NCBI GenBank assembly: GCA_022712075.1
Contig: JALAHE010000112.1
Location: forward strand, 1-14,481
Direction: 5' to 3'
DNA: 14,481 nucleotides
Origin: Galactobacter sp.
GTDB taxonomy: Bacteria; Actinomycetota; Actinomycetes; Actinomycetales; Micrococcaceae
Shown in pieces: positions 1 to 6,652 of the stretch. The notes under the pieces are model-generated. The model did not search any database, was not told the origin of the DNA, and saw nothing but the letters and a program-made list of their open reading frames with translations. Position 1 is the first letter of the stretch, and each line of letters opens with the position of its first letter. The translations under genes and the position numbers were made by a program.

Positions 1-18
1 GCTGGGGGGTGTGGTCAT
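1..18 (-). CDS. Start of a gene running off the left edge (first six codons)
   Basis: On the minus strand an ATG at 18-16 is preceded by AGGAGA (plus-strand positions 25-30) at a 6-nt spacing, a good ribosome binding site. The visible codons read M-T-T-P-P-S and then leave the window. It lies 36 nt downstream of the stop of the four-helix membrane protein on the same strand, so the two may be co-transcribed. No function can be given from six residues. The call rests only on the start codon and its RBS. Confidence 0.5.
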
Positions 19-54
19 GGGGTGTCTCCTAGAGTCTTGGTGGCTTCGGTGACG

Positions 55-615
55 TCAGCGAACGGGAGGAACGGGGATGCCGGTGGCGGCGGCGTAGCGG
101 CGCACGCGGGTCCAGCCGTCGAACCAGCGGTTCACGTCCCGGGTCCACCACATGACGATGGCCGTGATGGCCGCCGCCGCGAGCAGGCCGGAGAGCAGCA
201 TCTGGACCACGGCGTAACTGTCGGCGCCGCGGTAGAGCCGCACGCCGAAGAACATGGACGAGCCCGTGAGGGAGAAGAGCGCTGTGACGACGGTGATGCC
301 GGCGCAGATGGTGCCAACGATGCGCCAGGCGTTGATGCCCTGGTGGCTCTGGATGGCCACCGTGATGATGAGGCTGACCTGGATCACGGTGCCGATGAGC
401 TGACCAGTGGCCGCCGTGGAGAGGTACGGGCCGTTTCGGCCGCTGTCGGCGGCAAAAATGAGGCTCAGAATGCCCTGGATCGCCACGATGGCGGCGGCGG
501 CAAACTGGACCCAGCGCACGTGCTGCATGGCCGGTGGGCGCTCCCCGGGCAGGGGAGGGACGGGGCCGAACGGCGATCCAGACGGGGCGCCATAGGGTCC
601 GGGTTGGGGATACAT
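55..615 (-). CDS. Four-helix integral membrane protein, unknown function
   Basis: A 186-aa protein I do not recognise. Residues 1-33 are rich in Pro, Gly and Tyr (MYPQPGPYGAPSG...), the kind of disordered cytoplasmic head common on small actinobacterial membrane proteins. Four hydrophobic segments follow at about residues 36-56, 71-90, 97-117 and 136-157. A short basic tail (TRDVNRWFDGWTRVRRY) ends the protein. No catalytic motif is visible. The start at 615 is chosen over an in-frame ATG at 720 because AGGAGG sits 4 nt upstream of it, and because the longer version would read back through the terminator of the YceI gene. Codon use is typical of the window. A second gene seems to start 36 nt beyond its stop, so it may be the first of an operon continuing off the left edge. 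Confidence 0.75.
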   Translation of the reverse strand: MYPQPGPYGAPSGSPFGPVPPLPGERPPAMQHVRWVQFAAAAIVAIQGILSLIFAADSGRNGPYLSTAATGQLIGTVIQVSLIITVAIQSHQGINAWRIVGTICAGITVVTALFSLTGSSMFFGVRLYRGADSYAVVQMLLSGLLAAAAITAIVMWWTRDVNRWFDGWTRVRRYAAATGIPVPPVR

Positions 616-619
616 GCTG

Positions 620-625
620 CCTCCT
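620..625 (-). promoter_or_regulatory. Ribosome binding site AGGAGG deciding the start at 615
   Basis: Minus-strand AGGAGG lies 4 nt before the ATG at 615-613. It is the strongest Shine-Dalgarno match in the region. It argues for the 186-aa product rather than the 221-aa extension from 720. Confidence 0.65.
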
Positions 626-667
626 ACATGGTGGTGGCGGGAGTCGACGCTCCCCACGCGTGCTTCC

Positions 668-673
668 ATCGTA
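668..673 (-). promoter_or_regulatory. Possible -10 hexamer (TACGAT) for the four-helix membrane protein gene
   Basis: Minus-strand TACGAT fits the TAnnnT actinobacterial -10 pattern. It lies between the YceI terminator and the membrane protein start, giving a leader of roughly 45 nt. No convincing -35 box is visible, so this is only a candidate. Confidence 0.3.
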
Positions 674-706
674 GGGCCCAGCCCGGGGAGGCAGTCCGGA
701 AAGCGC

Positions 707-741
707 AAAAGGGCGCCCACCGCATGTCGCGGTGGACGCCC
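707..741 (-). terminator. Rho-independent terminator of the YceI gene
   Basis: Arms at 711-723 and 729-741 form a 13-bp GC-rich stem with one mismatch around the 5-nt loop ATGTC. Read on the minus strand the stem is followed by TTTT (plus-strand AAAA at 707-710). It begins about 25 nt after the YceI stop codon, where a terminator is expected. Confidence 0.75.
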
Positions 742-766
742 TCTTGATGCGCTGTGCGCGGCCGGA

Positions 767-1312
767 TCAGCCCTGAACGAACTCCGCCTCGAGCTCGAGC
801 TTGATCTTGTCGGCCACGAGAACGCCGCCGGTCTCCAGCGCGGCGTTCCAGGTCAGGCCCCACTCCTTGCGGGAGATGGTGGTCTCGGCGGAGAAGCCGG
901 CACGGTGGGCGCCGAAGGGATCGGTGGCGACGCCGTTGTACTCGACCTCAAGCTCCACCTCGCGGGTGACGTCCTTGATGGTCAGCTCGCCCTTCATGAC
1001 CCAGTCCTCGCCGGAGCCGGTCGCGGTCAGGGAGACGAACTTCATGGTGGGGAACTCGTCCGCCTGGAAGAAGTCGCCCGAGCGCAGGTGGTCGTCGCGG
1101 CCCTGGTTGCGGGTGTCGATGGAGGCGGTCTTGATCTCGACGGTCAGCGAGGAGTCCTCGACGGTCTCGCCCACGTTGAGCACACCCTCGACCTCGCCGA
1201 AGCGGCCGCGGACCTTGGAGATGCCGGCGTGACGCACGGAGAAGCCGACCAGGGTGTGGGCCGGGTCAACGGTCCAGGTGCCGGGGGTGAGGTTCGTGGG
1301 GAGGGCGGTCAT
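767..1312 (-). CDS. YceI family protein (isoprenoid-binding lipocalin-like fold)
   Basis: A 181-aa protein with the full YceI pattern: the opening GTWTVDPAHT (W14, D16, H19), FSVRHAGISKVRGRF, the central DDHLRSGDFFQADEFPTMKF, and the closing RKEWGLTWNAALETGGVLV. Known family members form a lipocalin-like beta barrel that binds a long isoprenoid such as polyprenyl or quinone-type lipid. Family roles range from periplasmic stress proteins to uncharacterised cytoplasmic forms. There is no signal peptide here, so this copy is probably cytoplasmic. The start at 1312 has AGGA about 7 nt upstream and gives a usual family length; the ATG at 1375 would translate the promoter region. It stands alone, with its own promoter and terminator. 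An isoprenoid carrier near menaquinone genes is suggestive, but nothing in the sequence links them. Confidence 0.9.
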   Translation of the reverse strand: MTALPTNLTPGTWTVDPAHTLVGFSVRHAGISKVRGRFGEVEGVLNVGETVEDSSLTVEIKTASIDTRNQGRDDHLRSGDFFQADEFPTMKFVSLTATGSGEDWVMKGELTIKDVTREVELEVEYNGVATDPFGAHRAGFSAETTISRKEWGLTWNAALETGGVLVADKIKLELEAEFVQG

Positions 1313-1352
1313 GAGGGTTCCTCTCGGAGAAGTCAATCGGCCTGAGCCGCTG

Positions 1353-1366
1353 GTTGATGTGTCAAC
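1353..1366. promoter_or_regulatory. Palindrome overlapping the YceI promoter, possible operator
   Basis: GTTGATGTGTCAAC is an inverted repeat with perfect 5-bp arms (GTTGA/TCAAC) and a 4-nt centre. It overlaps the putative -10 hexamer (1365-1370) by two bases and covers the expected transcription start. This TTGA-n4-TCAA form resembles sites bound by winged-helix repressors such as MarR proteins. No regulator gene lies nearby. The operator role is an inference from position and symmetry. Confidence 0.45.
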
Positions 1367-1394
1367 TATAAACATGAAGATTCAAGCTTGTCTA
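1365..1394 (-). promoter_or_regulatory. Putative sigma-70-type promoter of the YceI gene
   Basis: On the minus strand TAGACA (plus 1389-1394) and TATAGT (plus 1365-1370) are separated by 18 nt, close to the consensus -35 and -10 boxes. The surrounding stretch is conspicuously AT-rich against this background. Transcription from it would give a leader of about 45 nt before the YceI ATG at 1312. Confidence 0.6.
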
Positions 1395-1514
1395 GTCCGT
1401 CGACGCAAAAAGCCTGCCGAATCTTTTCCACGAGCCGGTGACCTCCACGTGAATTAGTCGCAAGCTCACAGCTAGCACCCGGGGTCCCGGTTCGGTCGTG
1501 GCCCCGCTCTTTGA

Positions 1515-1520
1515 GAGAAT
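1515..1520 (+). promoter_or_regulatory. Possible -10 hexamer (GAGAAT) placing transcription start at the phosphatase ATG
   Basis: GAGAAT keeps the two most conserved positions of the actinobacterial -10 box (A2 and T6) and lies 6 nt before the ATG at 1527. Transcription would then begin at or next to the start codon, giving a leaderless mRNA. The only alternative RBS is a weak GAGAGA at 1513-1518. The remaining 214-bp divergent interval (1313-1526) holds the YceI promoter and operator and nothing else I can name. Confidence 0.35.
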
Positions 1521-1526
1521 GTCGAC

Positions 1527-2189
1527 ATGTCTGTCGCGACCGTCCACCTTGTCCGCCATGGCGAGGTCTTCAATCCCGGGGGCGTGCTGTACGGCCGGCT
1601 CCCGCACTTTGGCCTCTCCGAGAAGGGCCACGCGATGGCACGCATGGTCGCCGACCACTTCGCCCAGCGCGCCGCGGAGGGCCACCGCGTGGTGCGCCTG
1701 GCCGCCTCCCCGCTGCAGCGCGCGCAGGAGACCGCCGCCCCGATCGCCGAGGCGCTGGGCCTCGAGGTGATCGAGGAGCCGCGCGTCATCGAGGCGTTCT
1801 CTCGCCTCGAGGGTCTCGACAAGATTGCCGTGCGCCTGCGCAACCCGAAGCGCTGGCCGCTGCTGCGCAACCCGCTGCGCCCCAGCTGGGGCGAGCCGTA
1901 CGCCGACCAGGTCACCCGCGTGGCCGGCGCGGTGAAGGATCACCGCGAGGCGGCGCTCGCGGAGGCGGGTGACGGCGCCGAGGTCGTCATCGTGAGCCAC
2001 CAGCTGCCCATCTGGGTCACCCGCGTGGCCTCCGAGGGCCGCTCGCTCGGCCTGAACGCGTTCCGCCGCGAGTGCACGCTCGCCTCGGTCACGTCCTTCA
2101 CCTTCACCGACGGCCGCCTCAGCGAGCTGAACTACACCGAACCGGCGGCCAGTCTGCTGCCGGGCACCGTCAACATCCCCGGAGCATGA
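1527..2189 (+). CDS. Histidine phosphatase (phosphoglycerate mutase superfamily)
   Basis: A 220-aa protein of the histidine phosphatase superfamily. It has the signature VRHGE at residues 9-13 (phospho-accepting H11), the phosphate-binding Arg in SPLQRAQET (R65), the acidic candidate E89 in RVIEAFSRLEG, and the second catalytic His in IVSHQLPIW (H158). The family includes cofactor-dependent phosphoglycerate mutases and many broad phosphatases. This branch, found ahead of cytochrome c maturation genes in actinobacteria, has no firmly assigned substrate, so glycolytic mutase activity should not be assumed. No signal peptide is seen, so it should be cytoplasmic. Its TGA overlaps the next ATG (ATGA), which suggests translational coupling and makes it the first gene of the res operon. 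Confidence 0.88.
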   Translation: MSVATVHLVRHGEVFNPGGVLYGRLPHFGLSEKGHAMARMVADHFAQRAAEGHRVVRLAASPLQRAQETAAPIAEALGLEVIEEPRVIEAFSRLEGLDKIAVRLRNPKRWPLLRNPLRPSWGEPYADQVTRVAGAVKDHREAALAEAGDGAEVVIVSHQLPIWVTRVASEGRSLGLNAFRRECTLASVTSFTFTDGRLSELNYTEPAASLLPGTVNIPGA

Positions 2190-2812
2190 GCGTGAACCCC
2201 GCATCCAACCGCACCACGAGCCGCCGCGCCCTCCTGGGCCTCGCGGCCGCAGGACTCGGCACGCTGGGCCTTGCCTCCTGCTCCACGGAGAGCACGGACC
2301 TCGGCAAGCAGGCCAAGGACGGCTCGGGCAAGGGCTACATCGCCGGCGACGGCACCGTGGCCGAGTACTCCGGCGACGACCGCTCGGCCCCCGTCGAGTT
2401 CACCGCGAAGACCTTTGACGGCGAGACCATCGACGCCTCGAAGCTCACGAACAAGGTCACCGTCCTGAACTTCTGGTACGCCGCCTGCGCGCCGTGCCGC
2501 ACCGAGGCCCCCACGCTCAAGAAGCTCTCCGAGGAGTTCAAGGGCCAGGGCGTCGAGTTCATCGGCGTCAACATCCGCGACGAGAAGGCCGCGGCGGAGG
2601 CGTTCGACACCACCTTCGGCCTGACCTATCCTTCCATCCGCGACCTGGACGGCGGCGTGCTGCTCTCGCTGACGCAGTACGTGCCGCCGCAGGCCGTCCC
2701 CACCACGCTGGTCATGGACTCCGAGCGCCGCATCACCGCGCGCGTGCTCGGCGTCGCGGAGGAGGGCACCCTGCGCGCCCTCATCAAGACCGCGCTCACC
2801 GGCACCAAGTGA
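2186..2812 (+). CDS. TlpA/ResA-like thioredoxin-fold lipoprotein
   Basis: A 208-aa protein-disulfide reductase of the TlpA/ResA family. The N-terminus combines a twin-arginine-like SRRALLG (R13, R14), a hydrophobic stretch and a lipobox LASC with the lipidated Cys at C32. It therefore looks like a lipoprotein, possibly exported folded by Tat, anchored on the outer face of the membrane. The catalytic thioredoxin motif is NFWYAACAPC (C101-A-P-C104), and the cis-proline loop is AVPTT (P172). In system II maturation such a protein receives electrons from CcdA and reduces the apocytochrome CXXCH disulfide before heme attachment. The start at 2186 overlaps the upstream stop by 4 nt and puts the signal peptide at the N-terminus; an ATG at 2072 in the same frame would bury it. 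Its stop overlaps the ccdA GTG. Confidence 0.9.
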   Translation: MSVNPASNRTTSRRALLGLAAAGLGTLGLASCSTESTDLGKQAKDGSGKGYIAGDGTVAEYSGDDRSAPVEFTAKTFDGETIDASKLTNKVTVLNFWYAACAPCRTEAPTLKKLSEEFKGQGVEFIGVNIRDEKAAAEAFDTTFGLTYPSIRDLDGGVLLSLTQYVPPQAVPTTLVMDSERRITARVLGVAEEGTLRALIKTALTGTK

Positions 2813-3621
2813 GCCCCACCGTGCTGGCCGCCGGGCTGGGAGCCGCCCTCCCCGCCGTCGTGCCCTCCGCCAACGGCGCCGCCGAGGCGGTGCTGAGCGG
2901 ACCCCTGCTCCTGGCGATCCCGATCGCCGCGTTGGCCGGCCTGATCTCCTTCCTCTCCCCGTGCGTGCTGCCGCTCGTGCCCGGCTACCTCGGCTACGTC
3001 TCCGGGCTGGCCGGCGCGGACCTGGCAGAGCGCCGCCGCGGCCGCATGGTCGCCGGCATCGGGCTGTTCGTGCTCGGCTTCTCGGCCGTGTTCGTGCTCT
3101 TCGGCTTCGTGTTCCAGAGCCTCGGCGCGCACATCTCGCGCAATAACTACCCGTGGGTGCAGCAGCTGCTCGGCGTGGTCATCATCGTGATGGGCATCGT
3201 CTTCATGGGCGGCTTCTCCTTCTTCCAGCGCGAGCGCAAGATCCACAAGCGCCCGCCCGCCGGGCTGTGGGGTGCGCCGGTCCTCGGCATCACCTTCGGC
3301 CTGGGCTGGGCCCCGTGCATGGGCCCCACGCTCGCGGCCGTGCTCTCGCTCGGCTACAGCGCCGGCGCGGACGGCGCGCGCGGCGCGCTACTCGCACTCG
3401 TGTACTGCCTGGGCCTCGGCGTGCCGTTTGTCCTCGTGGCCCTCGCCTTCGGCAAGGCCAGCAAGGCGCTGGGCTTCCTGCGCCGCCACCAGCTCGCGAT
3501 CATGCGCACGGGTGGCATCATTCTCATCGTCCTCGGCCTGCTCATGGCCACGGGCCTGTGGGGGACCTGGATGTCTTCCCTGCAGAACTGGTTCCAGAAT
3601 TCGGTGGTGTTCCCGCTCTGA
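2809..3621 (+). CDS. ccdA: CcdA-like cytochrome c biogenesis / thiol-disulfide transmembrane protein
   Basis: A 270-aa polytopic membrane protein of the CcdA/DsbD transmembrane family, about six helices. The two conserved cysteines are present: C52 in FLSPCVLPLVPGYLGYVSG and C170 in GLGWAPCMGPTLAAVLS, the pair that shuttles electrons from cytoplasmic thioredoxin across the membrane. The partner is very likely the thioredoxin lipoprotein encoded just upstream. The start is the GTG at 2809, which overlaps the preceding TGA by 4 nt (GTGA) with no clear RBS, so translation is probably coupled. A GTG at 2821 is a possible alternative. The first 30 residues (AAGLGAALPAVVPSANGAAEAV) precede the first conserved helix and are an N-terminal extension relative to minimal CcdA proteins. 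The stop codon shares one base with the resB ATG (TGATG). Confidence 0.92.
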   Translation: MSPTVLAAGLGAALPAVVPSANGAAEAVLSGPLLLAIPIAALAGLISFLSPCVLPLVPGYLGYVSGLAGADLAERRRGRMVAGIGLFVLGFSAVFVLFGFVFQSLGAHISRNNYPWVQQLLGVVIIVMGIVFMGGFSFFQRERKIHKRPPAGLWGAPVLGITFGLGWAPCMGPTLAAVLSLGYSAGADGARGALLALVYCLGLGVPFVLVALAFGKASKALGFLRRHQLAIMRTGGIILIVLGLLMATGLWGTWMSSLQNWFQNSVVFPL

Positions 3622-5417
3622 TGTCTGATTCGTTGAAGGATCCCGAGCTCCCCGGCGCCGGGGACGGCACCGAGGCCGGCGCGCCCGGCGAAGGTTCCGC
3701 CGCGCCGTCGGGCACGGAAGGCAAGGCGGCCAAGGCCGCCAAGGCGAGCAAGAAGGCGGCAAAGAACGACGTCGCCGTGCCCGCCTTGGGCTTCTGGGGC
3801 ATGGTGCGCTGGGCGTGGACGCAGCTGACCACCATGAAGACCGCGCTCTTCCTGCTGCTGTTGCTTGCCGTGGCCGCCGTGCCAGGATCGCTGTTCCCGC
3901 AGCGCTCGCAGAGCCCGGAGAAGGTGGTCCAGTACCTGAAGGACAACCCGTTCTGGGGCAATGTCCTGGACAAGATGCAGTTCTTCGACGTGTTCACGTC
4001 GGCCTGGTTCTCCGCGATCTACCTGCTGCTCTTCATCTCGCTCGTGGGCTGCGTCATGCCCCGTACCAAGCAGCACTGGCAGGCCAGCAAGCGCCCGCCG
4101 GCACGCACGCCCGCCCGCTTCAACCGCCTCCCGGAGTCCGGCGCCCTCGCCCTGCCCGAGGACGCGCCCTCCGACGAGGAGGTCATCAAGCGCCTGGGCA
4201 AGGTGCTCAAGTCCCGCCGCTACCGCGTGCAGACGCGTGAGGCGCAGGGCAAGGTGGGCGCCTCCGTCGGCGCCGAGCGCGGCTACAGCCGCGAGTGGGG
4301 CAATCTGCTCTTCCACTACTCGCTCGTGGGCGTGCTGATCTCGGTCGCCGTGGGCGGCATGTTCGGCTACTCCGGCCAGCGCATCCTCGTGGAGGGGGAG
4401 GGCTTCACGAACACCCTCGTCTCCTACGACCAGTTCAGCCCCGGCAACCGCTTCAACGCCGAGACCCTCGCGCCCTTCTCGGTGCAGCTGAACAAGTTCA
4501 GCATCGAGTTCAACCGCCAGGAGCGCACCGACGGCAAGTACGGCACGCCGGTGGATTACACGGCCGAGGTGACCGTCAAGGACGGCCCGAACGCCGAGTC
4601 GCGCGACGAGACCATCAAGGTCAACCACCCCCTGCGCGTGGACGGCGCCGATGTCTATTTGGTGGGCAACGGCTACGCGCCGGTGATCACGGTCAAGGAT
4701 TCCAAGGGCAAGGTGGCCTACCAGGGCCCCGTCGTGGCCGTGCCGCAGGACGGCACCTACATGTCGCTCATGGTGCTCAAGGTGCCGGACACCTCAGACG
4801 GCGAGCAGCTGGCCTTCCAGGGCTTCCTGCTGCCGACCACGCTGGTCAATGCTGACGGTGCCGCCTACTCGGGGGACCCGGACGCGAACAACCCCACGCT
4901 CCAGCTGAACTCCTACTATGGCGACCTGGGCCTGGACGATGGCACGCCGCAGAACGTGTACGTCCTTGACACCAAGAAGCTCAAGGAGCTCAACAACCGC
5001 AAGCTGGACGTGGGCGGCATCGTGCTCGGCGACACCGAGCAGACGCACAGCTACGAGCTGCCCGACGGCAAGGGCACCATCTCCTTCGATGGCCTCAAGC
5101 GCTACATCGGCATCGAGATCCATCGCGATCCGGGCAAGGCCTGGGTCGGCACGTTTGCGGTGCTTGCCGTGCTTGGCCTCGCGATCTCCCTCTTTGTGCC
5201 GCGCCGCCGCGTGTGGTTCAAGCTTGCCGACAACGCGTCGGGAACCGAAGGTGGCGGGCGTATGCTTGAGTACGGCCTGCTCGCCCGTGGCGAGGACCCG
5301 CGGCTCGCCGCGGAGGCCAAGGCCCTGCGGGACCTCCTGAAGAAGGAGTTCCCCGGGATCACCCAGGTCGAGGTCACCTCGACCATCACCACCACGCAGC
5401 GCACGCTGCGCGATTGA
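3621..5417 (+). CDS. resB: ResB-like cytochrome c heme delivery/ligation protein
   Basis: A 598-aa ResB/Ccs1-family protein, half of the system II heme delivery and c-type cytochrome synthetase complex. A disordered head (residues 1-55) is rich in Gly, Ala and Lys, including KAAKAAKASKKAAK. Then come TM1 (about 73-91) leading into the characteristic PGSLFPQR, TM2 (about 128-146), and TM3 within GNLLFHYSLVGVLISVAVGG, whose His is a candidate heme ligand. A large extracytoplasmic domain of roughly 250 residues follows, then a last helix (AWVGTFAVLAVLGLAISLFVP) and a cytoplasmic tail. The family's usual four-helix topology is intact. The ATG at 3621 shares its A with the ccdA stop (TGATG). The partner CcsB gene follows after 12 nt. 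Confidence 0.93.
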   Translation: MSDSLKDPELPGAGDGTEAGAPGEGSAAPSGTEGKAAKAAKASKKAAKNDVAVPALGFWGMVRWAWTQLTTMKTALFLLLLLAVAAVPGSLFPQRSQSPEKVVQYLKDNPFWGNVLDKMQFFDVFTSAWFSAIYLLLFISLVGCVMPRTKQHWQASKRPPARTPARFNRLPESGALALPEDAPSDEEVIKRLGKVLKSRRYRVQTREAQGKVGASVGAERGYSREWGNLLFHYSLVGVLISVAVGGMFGYSGQRILVEGEGFTNTLVSYDQFSPGNRFNAETLAPFSVQLNKFSIEFNRQERTDGKYGTPVDYTAEVTVKDGPNAESRDETIKVNHPLRVDGADVYLVGNGYAPVITVKDSKGKVAYQGPVVAVPQDGTYMSLMVLKVPDTSDGEQLAFQGFLLPTTLVNADGAAYSGDPDANNPTLQLNSYYGDLGLDDGTPQNVYVLDTKKLKELNNRKLDVGGIVLGDTEQTHSYELPDGKGTISFDGLKRYIGIEIHRDPGKAWVGTFAVLAVLGLAISLFVPRRRVWFKLADNASGTEGGGRMLEYGLLARGEDPRLAAEAKALRDLLKKEFPGITQVEVTSTITTTQRTLRD

Positions 5418-5429
5418 AGCTGAGGAAAC

Positions 5430-6479
5430 ATGGGAATTCTCCCCGCGATCGGCGCCAAAGAGGTCAACCTCGAGCTGGGCAACACGTCGCAGCTCTTCAT
5501 GCTCCTGGCTGCCATGGCGTACGCCGTCGCCCTGATTCTGTGGGCGCTGGACCTCGTGCGCTCCTCGAACACCGTGCGTGAGCTCGAGGCCTCCCTGAAG
5601 GCCGAGGAATCAAAGCAGCTCATCGGAGTGGGCGCCGGTGCCGTGCGCACCCGCCACGAGAACGCCGAGGTGGATGGCCAGCTGGTGGACGATACCATGG
5701 CCTACGACCGCAGCGCCCCGCGCCGCGGCGGCGCCCGCGTGGCGATCGCCATCATGATCCTCGCCGCGGCCGTGCACCTGGGCGCTGTCATCACTCGCTC
5801 CATCGCCGCCGGCCGCGTGCCGTGGGGCAACATGTACGAGTTCTTGACCACCGGCGCGTTCATCGTTGCCGCTGTCTTCCTCATCGCGCTGATCTTCAAG
5901 GACATCCGATTCATGGGCGTCTTTGTGGCCGGCCTCGTGGTGGTCATGATGTGCGCCGCGACCATGGGCTTCTACGCCCCGGTGCAGCCCTTGCAGCCGG
6001 CCCTGCAGTCGCCGTGGCTCATCATCCACGTGTCCCTCGCCGTGATCGCCTCGGCGCTCTTCACTCTGACGTTCGCCATGGCCGTGCTGCAGCTCATCCA
6101 GAGCCGTCGCCAGAAGGTCCTGGCCGCCGGCGGCGAGGACAAGCTGCCGTGGATGCGCCTCGTGCCCTCCGCCACCTCGCTGGAGAACGCCGCCTACCGC
6201 ATCAACGCCCTGGCGTTCGTGCTGTGGACCATCACCGTGATCCTCGGCGCCGTCTGGGCCGAGGCCGCGTGGGGCCGCTACTGGGGTTGGGATGTGAAGG
6301 AAGTCTGGTCCTTCATCATCTGGGTCCTCTACGCCGGCTACCTGCACGCCCGCGCCACGCGCGGCTGGACGGGCAACCGCTCGGCGTGGCTGAGCATCGT
6401 CGGCTACGCCTGCGTGGTCTTCAACTTCACGGCCGTGAACATCATCTTCCCCGGCTACCACTCCTACGCCGGCGTCTGA
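5430..6479 (+). CDS. ccsB: CcsB/ResC-like cytochrome c biogenesis protein (heme handling)
   Basis: A 349-aa polytopic member of the heme handling protein family. The tryptophan-rich WWD-type signature WGRYWGWDVKEVWSF is at residues 281-295, preceded by the conserved PWGNMYEF at 131-138. Candidate heme-ligand histidines are H116, H200 (LIIHVSLAV) and H344 (PGYHSYAGV). About eight membrane segments are visible. With ResB it exports heme and joins it to reduced CXXCH motifs on the outside of the membrane. A hydrophilic stretch of about 55 residues (45-100, SNTVRELEASLKAEE...) sits between the first and second helices. The start has GAGGAA just upstream and lies 12 nt after the resB stop. It is the last operon gene, followed by a terminator. 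Confidence 0.93.
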   Translation: MGILPAIGAKEVNLELGNTSQLFMLLAAMAYAVALILWALDLVRSSNTVRELEASLKAEESKQLIGVGAGAVRTRHENAEVDGQLVDDTMAYDRSAPRRGGARVAIAIMILAAAVHLGAVITRSIAAGRVPWGNMYEFLTTGAFIVAAVFLIALIFKDIRFMGVFVAGLVVVMMCAATMGFYAPVQPLQPALQSPWLIIHVSLAVIASALFTLTFAMAVLQLIQSRRQKVLAAGGEDKLPWMRLVPSATSLENAAYRINALAFVLWTITVILGAVWAEAAWGRYWGWDVKEVWSFIIWVLYAGYLHARATRGWTGNRSAWLSIVGYACVVFNFTAVNIIFPGYHSYAGV

Positions 6480-6494
6480 TCGCGCACCGCACCC

Positions 6495-6540
6495 AGCGGC
6501 CCCGTCCCTCGTTTCGCGGGGCGGGGCCGCTTTGTTGGTT
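6495..6540 (+). terminator. Rho-independent terminator of the cytochrome c maturation operon
   Basis: Arms at 6495-6508 and 6518-6531 pair over 14 bp (AGCGGCCCCG against CGGGGCCGCT at the base, one G-T wobble nearer the loop) around a 9-nt loop. The stem is followed by a T-rich TTTGTTGGTT. It starts 16 nt after the ccsB stop. Confidence 0.8.
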
Positions 6541-6611
6541 CAGGCCAGCAATGCCCGACGGCGAGCCGTCCCGTTGGGTGCCCCAGCTCGCCCCGCGGAC
6601 GAGGCGACCCC

Positions 6612-6617
6612 TAGTCT
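6612..6617 (+). promoter_or_regulatory. Possible -10 hexamer (TAGTCT) for the 123-aa membrane protein gene
   Basis: TAGTCT fits TAnnnT and would start transcription about 29 nt before the GTG at 6653, leaving room for the GAAGGA RBS at 6641-6646. A second candidate, CATAGT at 6623-6628, is nearby. No clear -35 is visible for either. Confidence 0.3.
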
Positions 6618-6652
6618 GGGGTCATAGTGGGCGGTGTGCGGAAGGAACAGGC

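Noticed and set aside
22..747. Long plus-strand open frame opposite the four-helix membrane protein
   Set aside because: Its product is a low-complexity Gly/Ala/Asp/Arg run typical of an antisense reading of GC-rich coding DNA. The opposite strand has the RBS, helices and codon bias.
1313..1375. N-terminal extension of YceI to the ATG at 1375
   Set aside because: The extension reads through the leader and much of the promoter region, and the family N-terminus and an RBS fit the ATG at 1312.
2072..2185. Upstream ATG extending the TlpA-like protein
   Set aside because: It would overlap the phosphatase by over 100 nt and place the signal peptide and lipobox internally; the ATGA overlap at 2186 fits better.
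3354..4628. 424-residue minus-strand open frame across ccdA and resB
   Set aside because: Antisense shadow of two well-supported genes; the translation is rich in His, Ala, Arg and Gly with no recognisable domain.
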